5,107 bases of DNA, from assembly GCA_934358405.1 (NCBI GenBank), contig CAKRKL010000133.1, positions 1-5,107 on the forward strand. Reading direction: 5' to 3'. The notes below the pieces were generated by a model that saw only the letters and a program-made list of their open reading frames with translations, ran no database searches and was not told the DNA's origin. Below are positions 1 through 5,107 of this stretch, piece by piece. Origin of the DNA: an uncultured Blautia sp. Lineage in GTDB: Bacteria > Bacillota > Clostridia > Lachnospirales > Lachnospiraceae. Every line of letters begins with the position of its first letter. Within the stretch, counting starts at the first letter, position 1. The translations under genes were made by a program, and so were the position numbers.

Positions 1-968
1 CTTCCGCTCTCGGAAACGTTTTCGGAATTATCTGTGCTATCGGAAGACTCTGTGTAGGAATCGTCAGAAGACTCCTCATAATCGCTGTAGGAATCATCGG
101 ATTCTGTATCGTCACTGTCAGATTCACTGTAATCGCTATAGTCGTTATCTGCCTCACTGTAATTTTCCTCAGAAGCACTTTCTGCCTGTGCTGCTGCCGC
201 TACTGCTTCCTCTGCCGCACGTTCCGCTTCAACAGCCTGCATCAGACTGTAGATGCTGCTGTCTGCACTGCTGATTTGTGCGTTCAGTGCGCTGATCTCG
301 TCCTGGCTGGCACTGATCTGGTAAATGTAGGACTGGATATTGTCGTTCGTATTGGCAGTGAGTACCTGAACCTCCTGCTGCTTGGCGGATTTCTCTGCAA
401 GAAGATCATTAATGGACTGTGCTTCCTCCTCAGCCTGCTCTTCCTGCGCCTTAATGTCAGCCTGAAGCTTCTTGTATTTGTCAAGCATATCACGGTCGTA
501 CTGGGAAATCTGGGCGATGTTCTCAGCACGGTTCAAAAACTGTGCCAGATCCTGAGAGGATAAAAGCAGCTCCAGCATAGATGCGCTGCCATTCTCATAC
601 ATGTAAACAATACGCTTCTTCATATCCTCATACTGCTTGTCAGATGTGGCCTTCGCCTCTTCCAGCTGTGCCTGAAGGGTTTTCAGCTCCTCCTCCTTCT
701 CTGCTGCCTGGATTCCAAGCTGGGATACGCTGTTGGTAAGCTCTGTATACTGTGCGTTCAGCTCCGCCAGATAGCTCTCAAGCTCCTGCTTCTTGCTCTC
801 CAGGGATGCCATATTGGCCTGCTCCTGTGCCAGATCTGCCTGTGCGGCTTCCTTCTGAGCCTGTACGTCTGCAAGCTGCTCTTCTGTAGAAGCTGCAAAT
901 ACAAAAGCGGGGGCGGATACACTCATAATTCCTGTCAACAGTAACGCAAAAGCTTTCTTAAATCTCAT
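1..968 (-). CDS. Secreted coiled-coil cell-wall protein, PcsB/CwlO-like N-terminal part (3' end outside window)
   Basis: The frame is open for 322 codons from the ATG at 968 to the left edge, so the C-terminus is missing. Residues 1-25 form a signal peptide: basic MRFKK, a hydrophobic core, then VFA before A26, a signal peptidase I type site. Residues about 27-245 are almost wholly Glu/Gln/Ala/Leu coiled coil. It is interrupted at 118-137 by KKRIVYMYENGSASMLELLL, which resembles the hinge seen in PcsB, CwlO and EnvC-like murein hydrolases or their activators. Residues 262-322 are an acidic Ser/Asp/Tyr/Glu-rich linker. Family members usually carry a C-terminal NlpC/P60, CHAP or similar catalytic domain after such a linker; here it would lie outside the window, so enzymatic activity is inferred. 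By analogy it acts outside the membrane in septal or side-wall peptidoglycan remodelling, often under FtsEX and WalKR control. The start at 968 is preferred over the in-frame ATG at 995 because only 968 has a Shine-Dalgarno site (GAGGT, 979-983) and begins the signal peptide cleanly. Confidence 0.85.
   Translation of the reverse strand, partial: MRFKKAFALLLTGIMSVSAPAFVFAASTEEQLADVQAQKEAAQADLAQEQANMASLESKKQELESYLAELNAQYTELTNSVSQLGIQAAEKEEELKTLQAQLEEAKATSDKQYEDMKKRIVYMYENGSASMLELLLSSQDLAQFLNRAENIAQISQYDRDMLDKYKKLQADIKAQEEQAEEEAQSINDLLAEKSAKQQEVQVLTANTNDNIQSYIYQISASQDEISALNAQISSADSSIYSLMQAVEAERAAEEAVAAAAQAESASEENYSEADNDYSDYSESDSDDTESDDSYSDYEESSDDSYTESSDSTDNSENVSESG
41..98 (-). repeat. Imperfect short repeats encoding the acidic Ser/Asp/Tyr linker
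   Basis: Within the coiled-coil protein gene, the plus-strand word TGTAGGAATCRTC occurs at 53-65 and 86-98, 33 nt (11 codons) apart. GAAGACTC occurs at 43-50 and 67-74. The encoded peptide repeats DDSY-S/T-type units in the linker. Related variants continue to about position 175, but they are degenerate. The feature is low-complexity coding sequence rather than a mobile repeat. Confidence 0.55.
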
Positions 969-978
969 ATATGTAAAT

Positions 979-983
979 ACCTC
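979..983 (-). promoter_or_regulatory. Ribosome binding site of the coiled-coil protein gene
   Basis: GAGGT on the minus strand lies 10 nt before the ATG at 968. The spacing is slightly long but acceptable. It decides the start, since the in-frame ATG at 995 has no comparable purine-rich site before it. Confidence 0.6.
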
Positions 984-1002
984 ATTATCTTTCATATCAT
1001 AT

Positions 1003-1017
1003 TGCCGGAAGTCGGCA
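1003..1017 (-). other. Short hairpin in the leader of the coiled-coil protein gene
   Basis: TGCCG and CGGCA (minus strand) form a 5-bp GC-rich stem around a 5-nt loop. It lies between the predicted transcription start (near 1029) and the Shine-Dalgarno site. It is followed by no U-tract and so is not a terminator. It might stabilise the leader, or it may be chance. Confidence 0.3.
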
Positions 1018-1035
1018 TTTCTATTTCGCACGTTA

Positions 1036-1063
1036 AGTATAACACATTTTGTAATTATTGCAA
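1036..1063 (-). promoter_or_regulatory. Sigma-A-type promoter for the coiled-coil protein gene
   Basis: On the minus strand, TTGCAA (1058-1063) is followed by a 16-nt spacer and TATACT (1036-1041). The -10 has the extended form TG-N-TATACT, which offsets the imperfect -35 (4 of 6 match TTGACA). Transcription would start near 1029, giving a leader of about 60 nt. It lies downstream of the spoVG terminator, so the gene is probably transcribed separately from the glg-spoVG cluster. Confidence 0.7.
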
Positions 1064-1079
1064 CACTTTATTTAACATT

Positions 1080-1096
1080 TGTAATATTTGCGTAAT
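1080..1096 (+). promoter_or_regulatory. WalR (YycF)-like direct repeat
   Basis: The plus strand reads TGTAAT, 5 nt, CGTAAT. The known WalR box of Firmicutes is two TGTWAH hexamers with a 5-nt gap, so this differs at one base. The repeat is longer than the box: GTAATATTTG occurs at 1081-1090 and again at 1092-1101, an 11-nt period. It sits about 50-67 bp upstream of the predicted start of the PcsB/CwlO-like gene, where an activator would bind. A half-site, TGTAAT, also lies at 1050-1055 in the promoter spacer. PcsB and CwlO genes are known WalKR targets in streptococci and bacilli. The AT-rich background makes a chance match possible. Confidence 0.4.
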
Positions 1097-1131
1097 ATTT
1101 GTTTTTTTCAAACACGCTCCAGTGTGCCGAC

Positions 1132-1145
1132 CTTTAAATTTAAAG
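1132..1145. repeat. 14-bp perfect palindrome
   Basis: CTTTAAATTTAAAG is fully self-complementary and lies just beyond the U-tract of the spoVG terminator. It has no loop and is AT-only in its core. It could be a dyad operator or simple AT-rich sequence; no function is assigned. Confidence 0.35.
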
Positions 1146-1146
1146 C

Positions 1147-1190
1147 AAAAAAATCCCCGCATCTTCTGGATTTCTCCACAAAATGCGGGG
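1147..1190 (-). terminator. Intrinsic terminator after spoVG
   Basis: In minus-strand RNA, CCCCGCAT (1183-1190) pairs perfectly with ATGCGGGG (1155-1162). The 20-nt apex folds further into TGGA-GAAA-TCCA, a 4-bp stem capped by a GNRA tetraloop (1167-1178). The G-rich side is followed by A and seven T residues (1147-1153). The hairpin starts 17 nt after the spoVG stop codon. The other strand has no T-tract after the stem, so termination is directional and closes the glgC-glgD-spoVG transcript. Confidence 0.9.
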
Positions 1191-1207
1191 TGTAAAAACC
1201 TCTTATA

Positions 1208-1480
1208 TTATACTGCTGCTTCCTCAGCAGCAGCTTCCTGATACTTCTCGAGAATGATCGTCTGAATCTTGTCACGAGTGGATGAATTAATAGGATGTGC
1301 AATATCCCTATATTCTCCATCAGTTGCTTTACGGCTTGGCATTGCAATGAAAAGCCCCTTCTCGCCTTCAATCACTTTGATGTCATGTACTACAAACTCT
1401 TCATCAATTGTGATGGAAACTACGGCTTTCATCTTTCCCTCCTTCGCAACCTTTCTCACCCGTACATCTGTAATATTCAT
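1208..1480 (-). CDS. spoVG: SpoVG, nucleic-acid-binding regulatory protein
   Basis: The 90-residue protein is a clear Spo[13 protein letters not shown] at the start, the beta-rich core [20 protein letters not shown] (18-37), then [10 protein letters not shown] (42-51) and RDIAHPIN (58-65). It ends in an Ala/Glu tail (82-90), which is variable in the family. The length is close to the usual 85-100 residues, so it is complete. SpoVG was named for its role in asymmetric septation and cortex formation in Bacillus sporulation. In Staphylococcus, Listeria and Borrelia it is a broad regulator that binds DNA or RNA, so its presence does not prove that this organism sporulates. It starts 57 nt after glgD on the same strand, I see no convincing promoter in the gap, and a strong terminator follows it. 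It is therefore likely the last gene of the glgCD operon. Confidence 0.97.
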   Translation of the reverse strand: MNITDVRVRKVAKEGKMKAVVSITIDEEFVVHDIKVIEGEKGLFIAMPSRKATDGEYRDIAHPINSSTRDKIQTIILEKYQEAAAEEAAV

Positions 1481-1488
1481 TTTTGCTG

Positions 1489-1498
1489 CCCCTTTCCT
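1489..1498 (-). promoter_or_regulatory. Ribosome binding site of spoVG
   Basis: AGGAAAGGGG on the minus strand ends 8 nt before the spoVG ATG. It is a strong purine-rich site that fixes the start at 1480. A hairpin abuts its upstream edge. Confidence 0.8.
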
Positions 1499-1522
1499 CT
1501 CAACTGCCTTACTGCAGTTAAA
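1499..1522 (-). other. Hairpin between glgD and spoVG, next to the spoVG ribosome binding site
   Basis: In minus-strand RNA, UUUAACUGC (1514-1522) can pair with GCAGUUGAG (1499-1507) across a 6-nt loop. This gives a 9-bp stem with two G-U pairs; the inner 6 bp are perfect. No U-run follows on this strand, so it is not a terminator of glgD. It leaves the Shine-Dalgarno site just free. It could insulate spoVG translation or protect a processed spoVG transcript. Confidence 0.45.
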
Positions 1523-1537
1523 GTCTTTTTTATTATC

Positions 1538-2656
1538 TTATAGAGTATATCTTGCGTTTTTCTCCACGACGATCTTTACTTCTTCTTCGCCGCTGTAATA
1601 AGAGTTGGCACGGATGGTATCCCGGCTCTCTACGATACAGTTCTCGATATGTGTATTGTCCCCCAAATACACATCATTTAAAATCACAGAATTCTTGATC
1701 ACACAATTATTTCCAACAAACACATCTTTAAATAAAACGGAATTCTCAACCACTCCATTTACAATACAGCCACTGGAAATCAGACTGTTCTTCACCACAG
1801 CTCCAGGATTATACTTAGCCGGCGGAAGATCATCAATCTTAGTCTTGATTCCAGGTTCCTGCTTAAAGAAGTAATTACGGATTTCCGGCTTCAGGAAGTC
1901 CATATTTGTCTTATAATAGGATTCAACTGTAGAAATATTGCTCCAGTAGCTATCAATCTTGTAGCCATAGATTCTCTTAAGGTTCTTATAGCGAATAAGA
2001 ATATCCTTTACAAAATCATTGCGGCCTTCCTGGGCAGCTTTCTCAATGAGCTCGATCAGCTGTCTTCTTCTGATCACATAGATACCTGTAGAAATAGTAT
2101 TATATGGGGAAACCATAGGCTTCTCCTCAAACTCCTCAATTCTGCAGTCCTCGTTCATACGAAGAACACCAAAGCGCTCTACTTCAGACGGATCTGAGCA
2201 TGTAGTGCACACAACAGTAATATCAGCACGCTTCGCAATATGATATTCCAGAACCTTATTGTAATCCATCTTATAAATACAGTCACCGGAGGCGATCACA
2301 ACATAAGGCTCGTGGCTGTTCTTCAGAAAGCTGAGATTCTGATAAATCGCATCTGCAGTTCCCTGATACCAGAAACCGTTTTCTTTGGTAATAGTAGGTG
2401 TAAATACAAAAAGACCTCCCTGCTTTCTTCCGAAATCCCACCACTTAGAAGAGCTCAGATGCTCATTCAGCGAACGGGCATTGTACTGTGTCAGTACTGC
2501 AACCTTCTGAATACGGGAATTCGCCATATTACTCAGGGCAAAATCTATGCTTCTGTAGCTTCCGGCAACAGGCATTGCTGCAATTGCCCTCTTGTCTGAT
2601 AATTCTCTCATGCGGTTATTATTACCGCCGGCTAAAATAATACCAATTGCTCTCAT
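1538..2656 (-). CDS. glgD: GlgD, regulatory subunit of ADP-glucose pyrophosphorylase
   Basis: The 372-residue protein has the nucleotidyltransferase fold of GlgC at 1-245 and a C-terminal left-handed beta-helix of hexapeptide-like repeats at about 283-350 (e.g. [12 protein letters not shown]). Several active-site positions have changed. The Gly-rich loop is GGNNNRM (10-16) instead of GGQGSRL, and the KPAV lysine is replaced by Ile25 within [14 protein letters not shown] has become GDCIYK (124-129, Asp125 kept), and YWKDVGT has become YWSNIST (237-243), losing an Asp expected to bind metal. The sugar-phosphate motif FEEKP (176-180) remains. This fits GlgD, which in Geobacillus is known to be almost inactive alone but to enhance GlgC in a mixed tetramer. 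The start codon overlaps the glgC stop as ATGA, implying translational coupling and balanced subunit synthesis. The length is normal for GlgD. Confidence 0.95.
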   Translation of the reverse strand: MRAIGIILAGGNNNRMRELSDKRAIAAMPVAGSYRSIDFALSNMANSRIQKVAVLTQYNARSLNEHLSSSKWWDFGRKQGGLFVFTPTITKENGFWYQGTADAIYQNLSFLKNSHEPYVVIASGDCIYKMDYNKVLEYHIAKRADITVVCTTCSDPSEVERFGVLRMNEDCRIEEFEEKPMVSPYNTISTGIYVIRRRQLIELIEKAAQEGRNDFVKDILIRYKNLKRIYGYKIDSYWSNISTVESYYKTNMDFLKPEIRNYFFKQEPGIKTKIDDLPPAKYNPGAVVKNSLISSGCIVNGVVENSVLFKDVFVGNNCVIKNSVILNDVYLGDNTHIENCIVESRDTIRANSYYSGEEEVKIVVEKNARYTL

Positions 2657-3930
2657 GCTTTGTCACCGTCCTTTGCTGCAATTACCTGTCCGCTCTCCAG
2701 AATACCCTCCGGATAATCCTCCGCTGTGGTAATTCCGGAAATCGCTGTGTTCTTTCCAATCTTAACATTGTCCGGAATCACGGAGCCTTCTCCTATGGTC
2801 GCAATGCCAAATGCATATACACCAGGCTTCAGCACGTTCGGTGCTTCCTCGCCGCATCCAAGAACCACGTTACTGCCAATGGTTACATCCTCTGCCACGA
2901 TTGCCTTGTCCATCTCTACATTCTCTCCGACAATTGTATTTCGCATGATAATGGAATTCTTAATTACACTTCCCTTACCAACAACAACATTCGGTCCGAT
3001 TACAGAATTATGTATTTCGCCATAAATCTCAGCGCCTTCGCCAATCAGGCATCTGTCCAGGACAGCATCCTCTGAAATATACTGTGGCTGAATGATATCG
3101 CCCTTTGTGTAAATTTTCCAGAATTCCTCATAAAGGTTGAATTCCGGAATAATGTCAATGAGTTCCATATTTGCTTCCCAGTAAGAGCCAAGAGTTCCTA
3201 CGTCTTTCCAGTAGCCGTTGTACTCATAAGCAAAAAGACGCTGTCCCTTTTCCTTACAGTATGGAAGAATGTGTTTACCGAAATCACAGCTTTGCTGATC
3301 CTTCAATGCATAAAGAGCTTCTTTAAGAACCGGCCAGCTGAAAATATAAATACCCATGGAAGCAAGGTTGCTGCTTGGATGCTCCGGTTTCTCTTCAAAT
3401 TCCGTTACGCGGAAGGTCTCATCTGTTACCATGATACCAAAACGGCTGGCTTCCTCAATAGGTACCGGCATACAGGCAATGGTCACATCTGCCTTGTTTG
3501 CCTTATGGAAGTCGAGCATAACCTCGTAATCCATCTTGTATATATGATCTCCTGAAAGGATAAGCACATAGTCAGGATTGTACTGCTCCATATACGCCAT
3601 ATTCTGGAAAATGGCATTGGCTGTTCCTGTGTACCACTCGCTGTTTGTGCTCTTCTCGTAAGGTGGAAGTACGGTTACGCCGCCTTCATTTCTGTCCAGG
3701 TCCCACGGAACACCGATACCGATATGGGTATTCAGTCTCAGAGGCTGATACTGTGTCAGAACTCCTACTGTATCAATTCCTGAATTAATACAGTTACTTA
3801 ACGGAAAATCAATGATACGGTATTTTCCTCCAAAAGCTACTGCTGGTTTGGCCACTTTTTCTGTCAGTACCCCAAGTCTGCTGCCTTGGCCGCCGGCTAA
3901 GAGCATGGCAATCATTTCTTTTTTAATCAT
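2653..3930 (-). CDS. glgC: GlgC, glucose-1-phosphate adenylyltransferase (catalytic subunit)
   Basis: The 425-residue protein makes ADP-glucose and pyrophosphate from ATP and glucose 1-phosphate, the committed step of bacterial glycogen synthesis in the cytoplasm. Intact motifs are GGQGSRLG (13-20), AKPAV (27-31), FRIIDF-like [15 protein letters not shown] (37-51), WYTGTANAI (99-107), GDHIYK (127-132, catalytic Asp128), and [14 protein letters not shown] (152-165). FEEKP follows at 178-182 (Lys181, glucose-1-phosphate binding), then SMGIYIF (191-197), DFGKHILP (216-223) and YWKDVGTL (240-247). Hexapeptide repeats of the beta-helix domain fill about 285-400. The length matches Firmicute GlgC. 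It is the first gene of the cluster, with its own promoter and a strong Shine-Dalgarno site. No glycogen synthase or branching enzyme gene is seen in the window, so these must lie elsewhere. Confidence 0.97.
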   Translation of the reverse strand: MIKKEMIAMLLAGGQGSRLGVLTEKVAKPAVAFGGKYRIIDFPLSNCINSGIDTVGVLTQYQPLRLNTHIGIGVPWDLDRNEGGVTVLPPYEKSTNSEWYTGTANAIFQNMAYMEQYNPDYVLILSGDHIYKMDYEVMLDFHKANKADVTIACMPVPIEEASRFGIMVTDETFRVTEFEEKPEHPSSNLASMGIYIFSWPVLKEALYALKDQQSCDFGKHILPYCKEKGQRLFAYEYNGYWKDVGTLGSYWEANMELIDIIPEFNLYEEFWKIYTKGDIIQPQYISEDAVLDRCLIGEGAEIYGEIHNSVIGPNVVVGKGSVIKNSIIMRNTIVGENVEMDKAIVAEDVTIGSNVVLGCGEEAPNVLKPGVYAFGIATIGEGSVIPDNVKIGKNTAISGITTAEDYPEGILESGQVIAAKDGDKA

Positions 3931-3934
3931 GCTA

Positions 3935-3942
3935 TCACCTCT
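3935..3942 (-). promoter_or_regulatory. Ribosome binding site of glgC
   Basis: AGAGGTGA on the minus strand matches the anti-Shine-Dalgarno sequence over nearly its whole length and ends 4 nt before the ATG at 3930. It supports that start and suggests efficient translation. Confidence 0.8.
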
Positions 3943-3962
3943 TGTTGTAGTTATGATTTACC

Positions 3963-3991
3963 ATTATATCATACTTCTTATATTTAGTGAA
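3963..3991 (-). promoter_or_regulatory. Sigma-A-type promoter of the glgC-glgD-spoVG cluster
   Basis: On the minus strand, TTCACT (3986-3991) is followed by a 17-nt spacer and a perfect TATAAT (3963-3968). TG sits one base upstream of the -10, which makes it an extended -10 element. The -35 matches 4 of 6 consensus bases. The predicted start is near 3956, giving a leader of about 25 nt, too short for a riboswitch. No clear operator overlaps it. Confidence 0.8.
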
Positions 3992-4112
3992 CATTTATTA
4001 CAATTTTTTTGTTTTCATTTTACTTTTTTTATCGTTATTGTACATGTTTTTTCGACAGCATTCGATTCATATTTATTGTTTTTGTCTATTTTGTACAGGA
4101 GGAAAGAAATAC

Positions 4113-4141
4113 TTTTCATTTTTCATTGTTCGGAGTATAAT
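4113..4141 (+). promoter_or_regulatory. Sigma-A-type promoter of murC
   Basis: On the plus strand, TTTTCA (4113-4118) is followed by a 17-nt spacer and a perfect TATAAT (4136-4141). The start would be near 4148, giving a leader of about 64 nt. It is divergent from the glgC promoter and about 120 bp from its -35, so the two need not interfere. Confidence 0.7.
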
Positions 4142-4150
4142 AAATGAAAA
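4113..4150. repeat. Inverted repeat framing the murC promoter
   Basis: TTTTCATTT (4113-4121) and AAATGAAAA (4142-4150) are perfect 9-bp complements, 20 bp apart. One arm covers the -35 and the other lies just past the -10. A third copy of TTTTCATTT lies at 4012-4020. The arms are AT-rich, so this may be chance; their placement would suit a repressor site. Confidence 0.35.
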
Positions 4151-4158
4151 TAAAGCTT

Positions 4159-4184
4159 ACAGTTTCCCTATCATATGAAACTGT
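4159..4184 (+). promoter_or_regulatory. 8-bp inverted repeat in the murC leader (operator or RNA hairpin)
   Basis: ACAGTTTC (4159-4166) and GAAACTGT (4177-4184) are perfect complements around a 10-nt centre. The repeat lies roughly 11-37 nt after the predicted start and ends 15 nt before the Shine-Dalgarno site. No U-tract follows directly, so it is not a classical terminator. It could bind a dimeric repressor in DNA or fold as an mRNA leader stem. Confidence 0.5.
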
Positions 4185-4199
4185 TACATTCATTTTATG

Positions 4200-4204
4200 A
4201 GGAG
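4200..4204 (+). promoter_or_regulatory. Ribosome binding site of murC
   Basis: AGGAG lies 7 nt before the ATG at 4212. An in-frame ATG also occurs at 4197, but it overlaps this site and has no Shine-Dalgarno sequence of its own, so 4212 is the start. Confidence 0.8.
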
Positions 4205-4211
4205 ATTCATT

Positions 4212-5107
4212 ATGTATCAGATAGACTTTCATAAACCGCTTCATATTCATTTTATTGGTATTGGCGGAATCAGCATGAGCGGACTTGCTGAGATTCTTCT
4301 TGGTGAGAATTTCAAGGTATCCGGTTCTGACGCCAAGGAGAGTCCCCTTACGGATTCTCTTACAAAGAAGGGTGCACGCATTTTTTACGGACAGCGCGCA
4401 TCTAACATTACAGATGATGTAGAGCTTGTGATTTACACAGCTGCCATCCACCCGGACAACCCAGAATATGCCATTGCCGTAGAGAAGGGCATTCCTATGC
4501 TTACACGAGCACAGCTGCTGGGACAGATCATGCGCAACTATGACACACCGATCGCAGTTTCCGGAACCCATGGCAAGACTACTACGACCTCTATGATCTC
4601 CCAGATTCTTCTTGAAGCAGATACAGACCCCACTATCAGCGTAGGCGGAATTCTTCCATCTATCGGAGGAAATATCCGTGTGGGACAGTCTGAGACCTTC
4701 ATTACAGAAGCCTGTGAGTATACCAACAGCTTTTTAAGCTTTTTCCCGAAGATCAGCATTATCCTGAACATTGACGCTGACCATCTGGACTTTTTCAAGG
4801 ATATTGATGACATCCGTCATTCCTTCCGCAAATTTGCCCAGCTGCTGCCATCTGACGGAGCTTTGATCATCAATGCAGACACACCTCATTATGAGGAAAT
4901 CATAAAGGATCTTCCCTGTGAAGTGATTACATACGGTCTGGAACACGAAGCGCAGTATCAGGCATCTGACATCACCTATGACAAATATGGTCACGCTTCC
5001 TTCACAGTTTCCAGGGATGGCTGTAAAATTGGCAGCTTCTATCTGAAGGTTCCTGGCAGCCACAATGTTTCCAATGCTCTGGCAGCAATCGCACTGGCAC
5101 AGCTTCT
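4212..5107 (+). CDS. murC: MurC, UDP-N-acetylmuramate-L-alanine ligase (3' end outside window)
   Basis: The first 298 residues of a protein usually about 455-460 long are present. MurC joins L-alanine to UDP-MurNAc with ATP, the first amino-acid step of peptidoglycan precursor synthesis, in the cytoplasm. The N-terminal UDP-binding Rossmann domain shows HFIGIGGISMSGLAEIL (13-29) and VSGSDAKES (36-44). The central ATPase domain has the P-loop SGTHGKTTTT (117-126), the acidic motif TEACEYTNSFL (165-175), and NIDADHLDFF (186-195), which carries metal and ATP ligands. GSHNVSNALAA (282-292) is the conserved Mur-ligase motif near the end of the central domain. The C-terminal amino-acid-binding domain lies beyond the window. 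The gene is transcribed divergently from glgC under its own promoter. No frameshift or odd residue is visible. Confidence 0.97.
   Translation, partial: MYQIDFHKPLHIHFIGIGGISMSGLAEILLGENFKVSGSDAKESPLTDSLTKKGARIFYGQRASNITDDVELVIYTAAIHPDNPEYAIAVEKGIPMLTRAQLLGQIMRNYDTPIAVSGTHGKTTTTSMISQILLEADTDPTISVGGILPSIGGNIRVGQSETFITEACEYTNSFLSFFPKISIILNIDADHLDFFKDIDDIRHSFRKFAQLLPSDGALIINADTPHYEEIIKDLPCEVITYGLEHEAQYQASDITYDKYGHASFTVSRDGCKIGSFYLKVPGSHNVSNALAAIALAQL

Noticed and set aside
276..563. 95-codon plus-strand open frame with a hydrophobic stretch
   Set aside because: It is antisense to the coiled-coil region of the minus-strand wall protein, which has a signal peptide, ribosome binding site and family-typical motif. 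The hydrophobic look comes from the complement of Glu/Gln/Lys codons.
969..995. Upstream in-frame ATG at 995 as the start of the wall protein
   Set aside because: It would add nine residues, including acidic ones, before the basic signal peptide start, and it has no Shine-Dalgarno site; the ATG at 968 has one.
1502..1530. Hairpin plus T-run on the plus strand as a terminator
   Set aside because: No plus-strand gene precedes it, and five bases separate the stem from the T-run. The minus-strand reading next to the spoVG ribosome binding site is more relevant.
1541..1575. Possible separate spoVG promoter (TATACT or GATAAT as -10 on the minus strand near the end of glgD)
   Set aside because: Neither has a recognisable -35 at 16-18 nt, and there is no AGGA/GAAT pair of the SigH type, so it cannot be supported. 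An experimental start site could change this.
2647..3075. Long plus-strand open frames across glgC and glgD (for example 2647-3075 and 2240-2599)
   Set aside because: They are antisense to two unmistakable enzymes and have no family-like sequence.
4038..4097. Two copies of TTGTACA (4038-4044 and 4091-4097) as possible -35 elements or operators
   Set aside because: Neither has a -10 at the right distance, and the word is too short to treat as a repeat.
4097..4105. Strong orphan Shine-Dalgarno-like AGGAGGAAA on the plus strand
   Set aside because: No ATG, GTG or TTG follows within a usable distance, and it lies upstream of the predicted murC start site, so it would not be in the mRNA. Probably chance.
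3987..4178. Small hydrophobic plus-strand frames in the glgC-murC gap (3987-4178 and the end of 3812-4147)
   Set aside because: The Phe/Leu/Ile richness follows from T-rich intergenic DNA. There is no ribosome binding site before the first ATG, and they run through the murC promoter.

Overview
The window looks like chromosomal DNA of a low-to-mid GC Firmicute, probably class Clostridia and most likely Lachnospiraceae-like. This rests on SpoVG, a paired GlgC/GlgD ADP-glucose pyrophosphorylase, a PcsB/CwlO-type secreted coiled-coil protein, strong Shine-Dalgarno sites, AT-rich sigma-A-type promoters, and a clostridial-looking MurC with an EACEYTNSFLSFF segment. The family placement is an inference from the protein sequences, not a database result. 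There are no mobile elements, tRNA/rRNA genes or CRISPR arrays.

Layout. Positions 1-968 (minus) hold the N-terminal 322 residues of an exported coiled-coil cell-wall protein that runs off the left edge. Positions 969-1207 are intergenic. They contain this gene's promoter, a WalR-like direct repeat upstream of it, a 14-bp palindrome, and the intrinsic terminator of the next gene. Positions 1208-3930 (minus) are a compact cluster transcribed glgC -> glgD -> spoVG. glgC and glgD overlap by ATGA, and spoVG follows 57 nt after glgD, preceded by a small hairpin. The cluster has one clear promoter (before glgC) and one clear terminator (after spoVG). Positions 3931-4211 are a divergent intergenic region with one sigma-A-type promoter for glgC (minus) and another for murC (plus). 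The murC leader carries an 8-bp inverted repeat. Positions 4212-5107 (plus) are the first 298 codons of murC, cut by the right edge.

How the genes fit together. GlgC and GlgD would form the enzyme that makes ADP-glucose, the glycosyl donor for glycogen. GlgC keeps the catalytic residues; GlgD has lost several and is expected to be regulatory. SpoVG is a small nucleic-acid-binding regulator that appears to be co-transcribed with them. The two flanking genes concern the cell wall: MurC adds L-Ala to UDP-MurNAc, and the PcsB/CwlO-like protein probably takes part in peptidoglycan hydrolysis or its control at division or elongation. I see no evidence for a new defence or mobile system. The points worth a second look are regulatory: the WalR-like box, the murC leader inverted repeat, and the coupling of spoVG to glycogen synthesis.
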